Part shown: positions 1-8,277 of the stretch, in pieces | How the letters are laid out: every line of letters begins with the position of its first letter | Position numbering within the stretch: position 1 is the first letter of the stretch | Source of the DNA: Phaeobacter sp. A36a-5a | Lineage (GTDB): Bacteria; Pseudomonadota; Alphaproteobacteria; Rhodobacterales; Rhodobacteraceae | NCBI RefSeq assembly: GCF_037911135.1 | Contig: NZ_JBBLYU010000003.1 | Span: forward strand, 248,001 to 312,000 | Length of the DNA: 64,000 nucleotides | Direction of reading: 5' to 3' | Notes under the pieces: generated by a model | What the model was told of the DNA's origin: nothing | The model's database searches: none | What the model saw: only the letters and a program-made list of their open reading frames with translations | Made by a program: the position numbers and the translations under genes

Positions 1-414
1 CGGCGACACGGTGAACCCGTCGGAGGTGACAATCAACCCTTCGGCCGACCGTTTGAGCGCGCCATCACGGGTGTAGGCGGATTGGCCGGACGGCAGGGTA
101 ACCTCCAGATAGCCCTTCCCGTCAATTGCGACGTCCAGATCGTTGCCGGTCTGGGTCAGGGCACCCTGGGCCAGGTGAATGGAAATCGCCGAGGCACGCA
201 CACCAAGACCGACCTGCACACCGGTTGGCAGCACGGTTCCATCAGAGGCATTTACCGTGCCGGCCCGCGTCACCTGCTGATAGTGCAGGTCCGCAAACTC
301 CGCACGCCGTGCGTTGTAACCAGTGGTATTCATATTGGCGAGGTTGTTCGAAATCGTCTCTACACGCAGTTGCTGCGCGGTCATTCCGGTTGCGGCGATC
401 TTGAGGGCGCGCAT
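1..414 (-). CDS. flgG: Flagellar distal rod protein FlgG (C-terminus cut by window edge)
   Basis: FlgG builds the distal rod of the flagellar basal body, which crosses the periplasm. The visible 138 codons start at the ATG 414-412, preceded by a good AGGAG ribosome site. The N-terminus (MRALKIAATGMTAQQLRVET) and the NNLANMNTTGY-type signature are classic for rod/hook proteins, and a TRAGTVN segment with GVRASAIS follows, as in FlgG. Only about half of the usual 260 residues are present because the gene runs off the window start. It lies 10 bp downstream of flgF in the same direction, so it is part of the flgB-C-fliE-Q-flgF-G run. Confidence 0.95.
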   Translation of the reverse strand, partial: MRALKIAATGMTAQQLRVETISNNLANMNTTGYNARRAEFADLHYQQVTRAGTVNASDGTVLPTGVQVGLGVRASAISIHLAQGALTQTGNDLDVAIDGKGYLEVTLPSGQSAYTRDGALKRSAEGLIVTSDGFTVSP

Positions 415-424
415 GGGGGTACTC

Positions 425-1141
425 CTACGACTTAGTCAGGTTTTTGATGGCGTTGCGGACACGTTCGTGTTCGGTCTCAAGAAAGCTCTGGCCCATTTCA
501 TAGGCACGCTGAATCTCGACCATGCGGGCCAGCTGAGAGATGGCATTGACGTTGGAGCCTTCGAGAAAGCCCTGAAGCACGCGCGCTTCTCCGGCCACTT
601 CGATTTCTCCATCAACACGGAACATGACCCCGTCTTCACGGACCATCTGGTAATTCTCTTCCGGCTTGAAAATGCCGATCTGTCCAAGGGCGCGACCGTC
701 CGCGCTCAGCGTGCCATCGGCGCCGAATTTGATCGACTTGGCATCCCCCGGAATGAAGACCGGCGCCCGGCCCGCATCCAGAACCCGATGGCCATCCATA
801 GTGACGAGATCGCCTTCGGCGTTGGTAGAAAACGCCCCCGACCGGGTCAGGCGCTCACCCATCGGAGTTTCGACCATGAAGTAACCGTCGCCTTCAATAG
901 CGAGATCGAGGTCGCCGCCGGATTGGGTCAGCGCCCCCTGTGCCATGGAGGTGTTACGGATGTTGGCCCGCCCCATCGACAGGGATTCCTGGCCGGGGGC
1001 AGACTGGATGAACTCCGAGAAGATCAAGCCTTCAGCCCGGTAGCCGGTGGTGGCGGAATTGGCGATATTGTTTGCCACAACACGCATTTCGCGCATCAGA
1101 CCGGATTGGCGGGACAAGGTGGTGTAACCGGTGTCTCCCAT
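425..1141 (-). CDS. flgF: Flagellar proximal rod protein FlgF
   Basis: This 238-residue protein belongs to the rod/hook family and forms part of the flagellar rod. The N-terminal helix region carries MREMRVVANNIANSATTGYR, the family signature. A DLDLAIEGDGYFMV stretch follows, and the C-terminal heptad region ends in NAISQLARMVEIQRAYEMGQ, which packs with the N-terminus in the assembled rod. The length matches FlgF (about 240). Its ATG overlaps the fliQ stop (TAATG), so the two are translationally coupled. FlgF and FlgG are paralogues; the shorter length and the order upstream of flgG favour FlgF. Confidence 0.94.
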   Translation of the reverse strand: MGDTGYTTLSRQSGLMREMRVVANNIANSATTGYRAEGLIFSEFIQSAPGQESLSMGRANIRNTSMAQGALTQSGGDLDLAIEGDGYFMVETPMGERLTRSGAFSTNAEGDLVTMDGHRVLDAGRAPVFIPGDAKSIKFGADGTLSADGRALGQIGIFKPEENYQMVREDGVMFRVDGEIEVAGEARVLQGFLEGSNVNAISQLARMVEIQRAYEMGQSFLETEHERVRNAIKNLTKS

Positions 1142-1413
1142 TACAGACCTCCTGAAATCAGCGGCACAACGTGCCCATCAAAAAAGGCGACCAGGGTCTG
1201 CGTCATGAACCCCATGGTCATCCAGAAAACGACAAGAATGGCGGTAAGCTTCGGGACAAAGGTCAGGGTCATTTCCTGCACCGATGTCAGAGCCTGAAAC
1301 AGGCCGATCGCGAGGCCAACAACCAGCGCGACCAGCAGAACCGGCGTCGACATCATGACCGCAGCCCATAGAGCCTGGCGCAGAGTGTCGTAGAAAAGCC
1401 CTTCGCTCATCAT
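1141..1413 (-). CDS. fliQ: Flagellar export apparatus protein FliQ
   Basis: FliQ is a small inner-membrane component of the type III export gate, working with FliP, FliR, FlhA and FlhB. The 90 residues form two long hydrophobic helices (about residues 15-42 and 55-80). The motif GLAIGLFQALTSVQEMTLTF between them is the FliQ/SctS hallmark. Two adjacent ATG codons are possible starts (1413 and 1410). It sits 4 bp after fliE and overlaps flgF by one base, so it is cotranscribed with rod genes rather than with fliP/fliR, which are not in this window. Confidence 0.95.
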   Translation of the reverse strand: MMSEGLFYDTLRQALWAAVMMSTPVLLVALVVGLAIGLFQALTSVQEMTLTFVPKLTAILVVFWMTMGFMTQTLVAFFDGHVVPLISGGL

Positions 1414-1417
1414 CGGC

Positions 1418-1714
1418 TTACACCGGCATCCGCAGGATTTCCTGATAGGCTTCGACGACCTTGTTGCGCACGGTCACTGCGGTTTCCACGGCAAGCTCCG
1501 TCTGTGCCAGTGCCTGTACCAGGGCATGCGGATCGCCGTTGCCGGTCATGGCGGTGACCGAGACCTGCTCGCTTTGTTGGAGCGTGCCGGCAAATTCCTC
1601 AAAGCTGGCCTTGATCCGAGCTTCGGCGCTTGTTGGCGCGTGCTCGGGGTCAACTTTGGTTGCGGGACGCGCTGCGGCATAGCCGTTTGTGGCGGAAAGA
1701 CTGCGAATATCCAT
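1418..1714 (-). CDS. fliE: Flagellar hook-basal body adaptor FliE
   Basis: FliE joins the MS ring to the proximal rod and is among the first exported flagellar substrates. The 98 residues match the family length. The C-terminal half has the FliE pattern: DPHALVQALAQTELAVETAV followed by VRNKVVEAYQEILRMPV, the last motif being almost invariant. A GGAG ribosome site precedes the ATG. It lies between flgC and fliQ, the usual alphaproteobacterial flgB-flgC-fliE order. Confidence 0.95.
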   Translation of the reverse strand: MDIRSLSATNGYAAARPATKVDPEHAPTSAEARIKASFEEFAGTLQQSEQVSVTAMTGNGDPHALVQALAQTELAVETAVTVRNKVVEAYQEILRMPV

Positions 1715-1758
1715 TCTGGATCTCCAAGTATGTCAGTGTGTTTCAGAAAATTTCGATG

Positions 1759-2151
1759 TTATCTGCGCAGCAGTTCCATCAGCGAGGACGACATCTGCCG
1801 CCCCTGTTCGAACATCTTGAGGTTGGCCTCGTAGCTGCGCTGAGCTTCACGGGCGTCGGCAATCTCGATCATCAGATCGACGTTGGACCCTTCGTAATGA
1901 CCGCTGTCGTCAGCCAGCGGATGCGAGGGATCGAAGATCTGCTCCAGGTCTGACCGGTCCAGACGCACCGGACCAACTTCGACCTTCTCGACATCCGTGC
2001 GCAGATCTCGCACCGCTTCGAACGGCACGGTCTTCCGACGATAACCGGGCGTGTCCGCATTGGAAATATTCTCCGACACGTGGCGCAGACGGCTTGCCTG
2101 TGCCTTCAGTGCGCTTGCGGAAACGGAAAGAGACTTGGAAAATTCGCTCAT
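1759..2151 (-). CDS. flgC: Flagellar proximal rod protein FlgC
   Basis: FlgC is a proximal rod subunit. The 130-residue protein has the rod signature RLRHVSENISNADTPGYRRK near the N-terminus and a C-terminal segment EGSNVDLMIEIADAREAQRS followed by YEANLKMFE, both diagnostic of FlgC. A GAGG ribosome site lies 7 nt before the ATG. It is directly downstream of flgB (12-bp gap) and upstream of fliE. Confidence 0.95.
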   Translation of the reverse strand: MSEFSKSLSVSASALKAQASRLRHVSENISNADTPGYRRKTVPFEAVRDLRTDVEKVEVGPVRLDRSDLEQIFDPSHPLADDSGHYEGSNVDLMIEIADAREAQRSYEANLKMFEQGRQMSSSLMELLRR

Positions 2152-2163
2152 GATCTAACCTCC

Positions 2164-2553
2164 TCAGTTCCGGCCAAGGCTGCTGCGCAAAACGTTCATC
2201 GACGATTTGTATATCGCCAAAGCACGATCATGCTGCCGCTTCACCTCGACCCCTTTCAGGATTTCGGTTTCGATCGAGACGGAATTATCGTTGGGGTCAG
2301 TGCTGTTGTTGGTCTGGGTCACAGCCCAGTCCATCCCATTGCCTGAGGCACCGTTCAGATGGTTGGAGCGGCTGGCGATCATGTCGCCGGGGCGCGAACC
2401 CTGAGCGTATACCTCTTTGAAAGGCTTGATATCCTTGGCATGGTAGCCTGGCGTGTCGGCATTGGCGATGTTCTGTGACACCAATGCCTGGCGCTTCCCT
2501 GCATGGGTCGCCATTGAGTAGGCAATCTTAAAGACGTTCAGTTCTTTAAACAC
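2164..2553 (-). CDS. flgB: Flagellar proximal rod protein FlgB
   Basis: FlgB is the most proximal rod subunit. The reading frame is open further upstream to a TTG at 2580, but a strong GAGGGAG ribosome site sits 8 nt before a GTG at 2553-2551. Starting there gives 129 residues (MFKELNVFKIAYSMATHAGK), the usual FlgB length. The signature ALVSQNIANADTPGYHAKDI and the C-terminal KRQHDRALAIYKSSMNVLRS are typical. It is the first gene of the minus-strand operon and faces fliI across a short intergenic region (2554-2641) that should hold promoters for both. Confidence 0.94.
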   Translation of the reverse strand: MFKELNVFKIAYSMATHAGKRQALVSQNIANADTPGYHAKDIKPFKEVYAQGSRPGDMIASRSNHLNGASGNGMDWAVTQTNNSTDPNDNSVSIETEILKGVEVKRQHDRALAIYKSSMNVLRSSLGRN

Positions 2554-2641
2554 CGGGGCTTCTCCCTCGATCAATTTCAATCAAGGCTTAACCCCAATTC
2601 CTTTAGAAATTGTTTTCAGGAACAGTTGGAGACACCAGAAC

Positions 2642-3970
2642 ATGATCTCAGCCATCAACGCATTGACTCAGGATTTGGCGAACAAAAGACTGTCTTCGGC
2701 GGTGGGTCGGGTGTCGGAAATATCAGGTGGTGCAATCACCGTATCGGGGTTGAACGGCCAGGCACGTATCGGTGACCGCCTGATTCTGCGCAGAGCCGGA
2801 AGCGACCCGTTGCAAGGCGAGGTCATGAGAATTTCTGGCAGTGAAGTCAGCATGTTACCTGATACAGCGCCAGATCGCGTGGCGATTGGCGATGCTGTAC
2901 TTCTGCATCCGACGCCGGATTTTGCGCCTTCTGACAGCTGGATCGGCCGGGTGATTGATCCCTTTGGTGCAGCATTGGACGGACGTCCTCTCATGCGCGG
3001 CGAAGCCACGCGGGACCTGATGGCTTCGCCGCCCAAAGCCGCCTCACGTCGCCCGATGGGAGAACGACTCGCCACTGGGCTGGCGGTGTTCAATACGATT
3101 CTGCCAATTGTAAAAGGTCAGCGTGTCGGACTTTTTGCCGGATCCGGCGTGGGGAAATCCACGCTGCTGTCAACATTGGCGCAGAATATGGAAGCTGATG
3201 TGGTTGTTATTGCGCTCATTGGCGAGCGCGGACGCGAGGTCAACCACTTCGTCAAGGACGTGCTGGGTGCCGAGGGGATGAAGCGTGCGGTGGTCGTCGC
3301 GGCCACATCGGATCAGTCGGCACTGGTTCGCCGTCGCTGCGCCTGGTCGGCTATGGCGGTTGCTGAACACTTTCGCGACCAGGGGAAAAATGTCTTGTTC
3401 CTGGCAGATTCGGTGACCCGGTTTGCCGAGGCACATAGAGAAATTGCCGTTTCATCCGGCGAGGCTCCGGCACTGCGTGGATACCCGCCTTCGGTCACTC
3501 CGCTGATCACCGGCCTCTGCGAACGAGCCGGTCCCGGGAACGAGAATCAGGGGGATATCACAGCTATTTTCAGTGTTCTGGTTGCAGGCTCCGATATGGA
3601 TGAGCCGATTGCCGATATTCTGCGAGGCGTCCTTGATGGTCACATCGTGCTCAACCGCGAAATCGCGGAGCGGGGGCGGTTTCCGGCTGTCGACGTTTCG
3701 CGTTCCGTCTCCCGTAGCCTGCCCGCCGCTGCATCGCCTGACGAGAATGCAGCAATTCTGGATGTTCGCAAATACCTGGGCGCCTATGAGCAATCCGAAG
3801 TTATGATTCGCGCAGGCCTTTACTCCGAGGGCAACGATGTCACGCTTGATCAGGCCGTAAAGCTCTGGCCTGAGTTGGATTCCTTCTTCGGTAGAGCAGA
3901 CCCGGAAGGGATACAGAGCAGTTTCAACCGCTTGATGCTGATGATGCGACGCGCCGTGGCGATCCGATAG
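2642..3970 (+). CDS. fliI: Flagellum-specific ATPase FliI
   Basis: FliI is the hexameric ATPase of the flagellar type III export apparatus; it unloads chaperone-substrate complexes at the membrane. The 442 residues follow the family layout: an N-terminal beta-barrel domain, then the catalytic core with Walker A GLFAGSGVGKSTLL (about residues 162-175), VVIALIGERGREV, the Walker B strand VLFLADSVTRFAEAHREIAV and the arginine-bearing motif DVSRSVSRSLP. The close relationship to F1-beta and YscN is expected, and the flagellar neighbours point to FliI. It diverges from flgB and is followed by about 640 bp of apparently non-coding sequence before the IS element. Confidence 0.96.
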   Translation: MISAINALTQDLANKRLSSAVGRVSEISGGAITVSGLNGQARIGDRLILRRAGSDPLQGEVMRISGSEVSMLPDTAPDRVAIGDAVLLHPTPDFAPSDSWIGRVIDPFGAALDGRPLMRGEATRDLMASPPKAASRRPMGERLATGLAVFNTILPIVKGQRVGLFAGSGVGKSTLLSTLAQNMEADVVVIALIGERGREVNHFVKDVLGAEGMKRAVVVAATSDQSALVRRRCAWSAMAVAEHFRDQGKNVLFLADSVTRFAEAHREIAVSSGEAPALRGYPPSVTPLITGLCERAGPGNENQGDITAIFSVLVAGSDMDEPIADILRGVLDGHIVLNREIAERGRFPAVDVSRSVSRSLPAAASPDENAAILDVRKYLGAYEQSEVMIRAGLYSEGNDVTLDQAVKLWPELDSFFGRADPEGIQSSFNRLMLMMRRAVAIR

Positions 3971-4614
3971 GGCAATCTTGTACCCCGTTTTCTATCGACG
4001 GACGCCAGCAGTACATCCGCATAGTCAAGACGACGTCCTGCGAGCAGATGCAGATTGTGAGCAGACTGACATATGGAGAGGTTTGTGATCCGCACAGGCC
4101 GCGCAGGGTTCTGACGGGACGGAGCAGCAGCTTCTCCAGCTGGTTGAAAACTGCGCCAATGCCTCATGTCAAGGATATCGAACCTGCTTCAGACGCCGCG
4201 CACGGTCCAGAACAGGGCGCATAGCTCTCCTGTGTGCACGCGCTCCAACCAGAGATCTATCCAGGGCGAAGTGATCAGCATCACAGCAATCTGTCACAGA
4301 TCAAAGGCCGCCGACATCTGCCATATCGATCAAGCATTTGGAAAAATCCGCCCCGCCGCTACAGATAAGAATGGCGACATTGAGGTGGTCTGGGCGGGCC
4401 GCTGCACCACGCAAGTGATCTCATTCATGCTGATGCCGTTAGATGCTGCGTCTGCCAATCGATCCGAGGGACGAGCAATTCGCTCTGAGCCAGCGGATCT
4501 GATTGGGATGTCCACCGTTTGACTGGGGTGTCTGCCGTTATCACGATATGTACATGAGGCGAGGCAGAATATTCAAACTCAAGCTCTGTGTGAGACGCCC
4601 GCTTTGACGCCCAC
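3971..4614. other. Non-coding or decayed stretch between fliI and the IS element
   Basis: No convincing gene is visible in these 644 bases. A plus-strand frame (4166-4522) is open but lacks a ribosome site and recognisable motifs. Near its right end two imperfect 15-bp direct repeats, GGGATGTCCACCGTT (4505-4519) and GGGGTGTCTGCCGTT (4525-4539), lie 20 bp apart. This spacing is reminiscent of the repeated ends of some transposons. The stretch may be the remnant of an older insertion, but that is inference. Confidence 0.4.
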
Positions 4615-4641
4615 TGAACCGCACCGGGTTTGCCGGAGGCT
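4615..4641 (+). repeat. Left terminal inverted repeat of the IS3 element
   Basis: These 27 bp beginning TGAACCGCACCGGG are the exact reverse complement of 5910-5936. The base triplet CAC immediately outside is duplicated on the other side. Confidence 0.95.
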
Positions 4642-4668
4642 TCAACTCCTGAGTAGGATGAAGTCACA

Positions 4669-4992
4669 ATGAGCAAGACAACAAACAAGTATTCTCCTGA
4701 GGTCCGCGAGCGTGCGGTGCGTCTGGTGCTGGACAACCAGGGCCAGCACAGTTCCCGCTGGCAGGCAATCATGTCGATCTCTGCGAAGATCGGCTGTTCG
4801 GCGCACACGCTGAATGAGTGGGTGAAGAAGGCGGAAGTCGACAGCGGCAAGCGGGCGGGTGTTCCAACTGATGTCGCCGACAGGATGAAGGCGCTTGAGC
4901 GGGAGAACCGCGAACTGCGCCAGGCGAACGAGATCCTCCGCAAGGCATCGGCGTATTTTGCGATGGCGGAGCTCGACCGCCGGTCGAAGTGA
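4669..4992 (+). CDS. IS3-family transposase subunit OrfA
   Basis: This 107-residue protein is the DNA-binding subunit of the IS3 transposase. It opens with [20 protein letters not shown], a transposase helix-turn-helix typical of the family; [18 protein letters not shown] is the recognition helix region. A short coiled coil ([20 protein letters not shown], about residues 73-92) serves for multimerisation. The TGA stop overlaps the ATG of orfB (TGATG). OrfB is in the -1 frame, but no A-rich slippery run is evident near the end of orfA, so coupling by termination-reinitiation is also possible. Confidence 0.94.
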   Translation: MSKTTNKYSPEVRERAVRLVLDNQGQHSSRWQAIMSISAKIGCSAHTLNEWVKKAEVDSGKRAGVPTDVADRMKALERENRELRQANEILRKASAYFAMAELDRRSK

Positions 4993-5897
4993 TGGTGTCA
5001 TTTATCGACATGCATCGCGGTGAGCATGGGGTCGAGCCGATCTGCACTGTCCTGCCGATTGCCCCTTCCACGTATTACGAGCATCTGGCGAAGCGGGCCA
5101 ATCCGGCCCGGTTGTCGGACCGTGCCCGGCGTGACGCGGCATTGCGGCCCGAGATCCTGCGTATTTTCGAAGAGAACTGGCGGGTCTATGGCGTGCGGAA
5201 GATCTGGCGGCAATTGCAGCGGGAGGGTTTCACTGTTGCCCGCTGCACGGTCGCCCGGCTGATGAAGAGCATGGGTATGCAAGGCATCATCCGGGGCAAG
5301 CCGCACAAAACCACGGTGCCCGACAAAAGGGCCCCGTGCCCGCTGGACAAGGTGAACCGGCAGTTCCGTGTGCCCGCGCCCAACATGCTCTGGGTCAGCG
5401 ATTTCACCTATGTTGCCACCTGGAAGGGGTTCACCTATGTCGCCTTCGTTATCGATGCCTATGCCCGCAAGATCGTTGGTTGGCGTGTCAGCACCTCGGC
5501 GCATGCCGGGTTCGTTATCGATGCTCTGGAGCAGGCTGTTCACGAGCGGCGGCCGACAAAGGCGATGGGGCTTGTTCACCACTCCGACCGCGGCAGCCAA
5601 TACCTGTCGATCAAGTACACAGAGCGGTTGGGAGAAGCTGGTATCGAGCCCTCTGTCGGCAGCGTCGGAGACAGTTACGACAATGCCCTGGCCGAGACGA
5701 TCAACGGCTTGTTCAAGGCTGAGGTCATTCACCGCCGCGGCCCTTGGCGCAACTGCGAGGCGGTGGAATACGCAACACTCGAATGGGTGGATTGGTTCAA
5801 CAACCGCCGCCTGCTCGAACCCATTGGGAACATCCCGCCGGCAGAAGCAGAGGCCAATTTCTACACCGCTCTGGAAACTGAGGGCATTGCCGCGTAA
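4992..5897 (+). CDS. IS3-family transposase subunit OrfB (DDE integrase)
   Basis: OrfB is the catalytic half of the transposase. The 301 residues from the ATG at 4992 contain an HTH_21-type segment ([20 protein letters not shown]) and an rve integrase core. The catalytic triad is D137 (WVSDFTY), D199 (HHSDRGSQY) and E235 ([10 protein letters not shown]), a DD(35)E spacing. A GTG three bases earlier is an alternative start. No frameshift or premature stop is seen. The right inverted repeat starts 12 bp after the stop codon. Confidence 0.95.
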   Translation: MVSFIDMHRGEHGVEPICTVLPIAPSTYYEHLAKRANPARLSDRARRDAALRPEILRIFEENWRVYGVRKIWRQLQREGFTVARCTVARLMKSMGMQGIIRGKPHKTTVPDKRAPCPLDKVNRQFRVPAPNMLWVSDFTYVATWKGFTYVAFVIDAYARKIVGWRVSTSAHAGFVIDALEQAVHERRPTKAMGLVHHSDRGSQYLSIKYTERLGEAGIEPSVGSVGDSYDNALAETINGLFKAEVIHRRGPWRNCEAVEYATLEWVDWFNNRRLLEPIGNIPPAEAEANFYTALETEGIAA

Positions 5898-5909
5898 CTA
5901 ACTGAAATC

Positions 5910-5936
5910 AGCCTCCGGCAAACCCGGTGCGGTTCA
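5910..5936 (-). repeat. Right terminal inverted repeat of the IS3 element
   Basis: Perfect 27-bp inverted copy of 4615-4641. It ends in GGTTCA and is followed by the CAC target duplicate. Confidence 0.95.
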
Positions 5937-5998
5937 CACACCTGGATTGTGCTTCACAGGCCCAAGGCGGCCTGATCATTCTCTGTAATGACAATTCC

Positions 5999-6030
5999 AG
6001 CCGACGATGCCGTTTCCGGCATGATCGGCT
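5999..6030 (-). terminator. Hairpin downstream of flbT, possible terminator
   Basis: AGCCGACGATGCCG and CGGCATGATCGGCT form a 14-bp stem with a two-base internal mismatch just past the flbT stop. The following minus-strand sequence has only a weak T tract, so it may stabilise the transcript 3' end rather than terminate on its own. Confidence 0.45.
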
Positions 6031-6036
6031 GAGAAC

Positions 6037-6441
6037 TCACGATGGGCGCACTGCCATCAACCGGTCTTCGCGTGGCAAGAGGGTGCGCAACGCTTTCAAG
6101 CACCGGTAATGGTTGTCGGAGAGAACCGCATCAGTGGCCTCTGCCAGCGAGGCGCGACTGTCCGGATCGGTAAAGACCTGGCTCAGCTCTTCAATCCGGC
6201 GCAACATCTGCAAGCGATCTTCCTCGCCGTCAACATCGCCAGACAGGACCAGCTGCGCGGCGTAGCAGACGCGACGTACCGGCGTGTTGGCTTCTTCGGG
6301 ATGGATGGCATCGCGCAGGCGCAGGATGTTTGCATCCGGAGTTACGATCGACAACCGGCTGCGCCGATCCCCGTTTTCAATTACTGCACCATTCACCAAT
6401 ACCCGCTCTTTCGGGGCAAGTTTCAGGACCAATCCGCTCAT
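6037..6441 (-). CDS. flbT: Flagellin synthesis regulator FlbT
   Basis: FlbT is an alphaproteobacterial post-transcriptional regulator that binds flagellin mRNA (shown in Caulobacter, where it promotes decay until the hook is complete). The 134 residues have the family's start MSGLVLKLAPKERVLVNGAV, then ENGDRRSRLSI, and DAIHPEEANTPVRRVCYAAQ. It lies 2 bp downstream of flaF and after fliC, the standard fliC-flaF-flbT arrangement, so regulator and target share a transcript. Confidence 0.94.
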   Translation of the reverse strand: MSGLVLKLAPKERVLVNGAVIENGDRRSRLSIVTPDANILRLRDAIHPEEANTPVRRVCYAAQLVLSGDVDGEEDRLQMLRRIEELSQVFTDPDSRASLAEATDAVLSDNHYRCLKALRTLLPREDRLMAVRPS

Positions 6442-6443
6442 AT

Positions 6444-6815
6444 TCAGGACGCTCCGCTGCGAAGGCCACGCATAATGGCCGTGTTGATTTCCACCAGCAG
6501 CCGCACGTCCGCTTTGCGGGCCAAGACTTTACTGGTGTGTTGATGGGTAAATTCCCCAAGCGAGAGCAACTGAGCTTTCAGTTCATCCGGGAGTGGGTTC
6601 CCTGGACTTGCAACTTCGATTGAAAAGATCGACCAGAGTTTACGGTTGTCGGTGAGCGCTGCGGCAAGTTCGGTAAACCCAGGCTTACCTTTCTGTGCGG
6701 CCGCAACCATGCGACGTGTTACTCGGGCAATGACTTCATATTCGAGGTTCTTTGCAGTTCGGGTCGGGGCCTTCGCCGCCGAATAGGCGCTCTTCGCCTT
6801 TAGAAGGGCATTCAC
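6444..6815 (-). CDS. flaF: Flagellin biosynthesis/secretion facilitator FlaF
   Basis: FlaF is a small alphaproteobacterial protein needed for flagellin production; in Caulobacter it acts with FlbT as a flagellin chaperone and translational control factor. The 123-residue frame starts at a GTG (6815-6813) with AGGA six bases upstream. It contains the FlaF features AYSAAKAPTRTAKNLEYEVI, FTELAAALTDNRKLWSIFSI and a C-terminal VRLLVEINTAIMRGL. It follows fliC and precedes flbT by 2 bp. Confidence 0.93.
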   Translation of the reverse strand: MNALLKAKSAYSAAKAPTRTAKNLEYEVIARVTRRMVAAAQKGKPGFTELAAALTDNRKLWSIFSIEVASPGNPLPDELKAQLLSLGEFTHQHTSKVLARKADVRLLVEINTAIMRGLRSGAS

Positions 6816-6857
6816 GTGTTATCCTAACATGTAATCTACAGATTCTCTGCGATAGGG

Positions 6858-6887
6858 GATCTGGGGCGCGCAACAGCGCCCCAGATC
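6858..6887 (-). terminator. Strong hairpin immediately after flagellin gene
   Basis: A perfect 12-bp stem (GATCTGGGGCGC / GCGCCCCAGATC) with a 6-base loop sits 9 bp beyond the fliC stop on the minus strand. No T run follows, so it may act as a transcript-stabilising hairpin that gives more fliC mRNA than the downstream flaF-flbT message. Confidence 0.6.
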
Positions 6888-6896
6888 AAGCTGTCA

Positions 6897-7709
6897 TTAA
6901 CGGAACAGCTGCATCAGGGTCTGTGGCGCCTGGTTTGCAATCGACAATGATTGCACCGCCAGCTGCTGCTGGGTTTGCAGCGCCTTCAGCCTTGCAGAGG
7001 ATTCCTCCATATTCGTGTCGGTCATGGTGCTGACGCCCATTGTCAGGGAGTCGGACAGTTTCGACACAAACATGCCCTGGTCGGACAGACGGTTGGAGTC
7101 CGCACCCAGCTGAGCTGCCGCATCAATTGCGTTGCCCAGCATGGTTTCGATCTCGGTCAGAGCAGTAGACGCGGTGGCAACGTCGGTGATGCTGGTGATA
7201 CCCGCTGTGCTGATGTTTGTTGCCGAGTCGATCGAGGTCACAGTGATTGTATCTGCGGCCGGATCCAGTCCACCCAGAACAGTCAGTGCAGTGGTGACCG
7301 TATCATCGAGCAGGTTCGCGCCGTTGAATTCAGCAGAGTCGATGATCGACTCGATCTGCGCCGCCTTCTTGGCAATGCTGTCCTGAATCTTAGCATGGTC
7401 AACGTTTTCCGAGTTCGCGGAAACCGCCAGCTGCCGCATCTCGGTCAGAGTTTCAACGATCTGCTCCGCGCCGGACAGAGCAACAGCAACAGTTGCCTCA
7501 CCAACGCCCAGGGATTCCTGAACCGACTTATAGGCGGCGATGTCGGAGTCCATGGTTTTGGAGATCGCCCAAACGGCCGCGTTGTCTTTGGCCGAACCGA
7601 TACGTTTACCGGTCGAAATCTGGCTCTGCGTTTCGTCAAGGCTGTTGTTCACGGACTGCAGGGTCTGCAGTGCAACCATTGCGCCGTTGTTAGTCAGAAT
7701 GCTGGACAT
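6897..7709 (-). CDS. fliC: Flagellin FliC
   Basis: This 270-residue protein is the filament subunit. The N-terminal D0/D1 region (SSILTNNGAMVALQTLQSVN, then QSQISTGKRIGSAKDNAAVW) and the C-terminal D1/D0 region (LKALQTQQQLAVQSLSIANQ ending in LMQLFR) are well conserved. The central variable domain is very short (about residues 130-180), typical of the compact flagellins of Rhodobacterales. It heads the fliC-flaF-flbT set. The product is exported through the FliI-powered apparatus and polymerised outside the cell. Confidence 0.96.
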   Translation of the reverse strand: MSSILTNNGAMVALQTLQSVNNSLDETQSQISTGKRIGSAKDNAAVWAISKTMDSDIAAYKSVQESLGVGEATVAVALSGAEQIVETLTEMRQLAVSANSENVDHAKIQDSIAKKAAQIESIIDSAEFNGANLLDDTVTTALTVLGGLDPAADTITVTSIDSATNISTAGITSITDVATASTALTEIETMLGNAIDAAAQLGADSNRLSDQGMFVSKLSDSLTMGVSTMTDTNMEESSARLKALQTQQQLAVQSLSIANQAPQTLMQLFR

Positions 7710-7917
7710 AGCATGTATTCCTTTGATTAGAGGCGTTTTGACCTCTGGTTTCCCTGCCCCGAAGGGCGCTCTCTGACGTCTTTCTGACTATGCGTTCCGC
7801 CGTCCGGCTTCCGCGCCACCCTCTTTGGAAGGTGCAAAGTGACATTGGCCTACTATGTGCTAAAGGAGTGCTAATGCCGGAAATTCCATTGCTAGAATTT
7901 TCCCTAAATTGGGCTGG

Positions 7918-8277
7918 TTATGCCCGTTTTTCCAAGCTGGGTGTGCCCCCGGTCGCAAAGCGGGTTTTCCGCCCCGACTGATCATAGACATCCAGCCCCT
8001 TGCGCACACGACGCAGTTCGGCCATCCGGGCAGCCACCGCCCGAATACCTTCCATCGCGCTATCAAGCAGTACCTGATTGCGCGAAACCTTGCCCTGGAC
8101 ATGCTCTAGAGCCTCGCGCTCCAGATCGGCTGTCATATTCAGCGTCGTGATGATTGCCTCTTTTTTTGCAAGCAGCGGCTCCAGCGCCTGCAGATTGCCA
8201 CTGACCAATGCCGCGCGTTCGGCATCAAGCAGGGAATCGAGTTCCTCAATCAGTTGTTGCGGTGTCTGATCAGTCAT
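7918..8277 (-). CDS. FlgN-like flagellar export chaperone
   Basis: The 119-residue, mostly helical protein resembles FlgN, the cytoplasmic chaperone that keeps hook-associated proteins FlgK and FlgL export-competent. It has long amphipathic helices: LIEELDSLLDAERAALVSGN, then LEPLLAKKEAIITTLN, as in the FlgN family; there is no catalytic motif. It overlaps the flgJ-like gene upstream by 8 bp, so they are cotranscribed. FlgK and FlgL themselves are outside the window. The call rests on helix pattern and flagellar context; sequence conservation in this family is low. Confidence 0.7.
   Translation of the reverse strand: MTDQTPQQLIEELDSLLDAERAALVSGNLQALEPLLAKKEAIITTLNMTADLEREALEHVQGKVSRNQVLLDSAMEGIRAVAARMAELRRVRKGLDVYDQSGRKTRFATGGTPSLEKRA

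Larger units (their letters stand above)
4615..5936 (+). mobile_element. Complete IS3-family insertion sequence (1322 bp)
   Basis: The element is bounded by perfect 27-bp terminal inverted repeats (4615-4641 and 5910-5936) that begin TGAACC and end GGTTCA, giving the TG...CA ends usual for IS3. A 3-bp direct repeat, CAC, flanks it (4612-4614 and 5937-5939), as expected for IS3 target duplication. Inside are two consecutive reading frames, orfA (helix-turn-helix with leucine-zipper region) and orfB (DDE integrase). Both are intact, so the copy may still be active. It has inserted between fliI and the 3' end of flbT and appears not to break a gene. Confidence 0.96.

Noticed and set aside
4166-4522. 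A 118-codon plus-strand frame before the IS element
   Set aside because: No ribosome site, no known motif and GC-frame use that does not look coding; probably decayed sequence.
7874-7981. A 35-codon plus-strand frame with an AAAGGAG ribosome-like site
   Set aside because: It overlaps the 3' end of the FlgN-like gene on the other strand, is very short and shows no recognisable motif; the purine-rich site may be chance.
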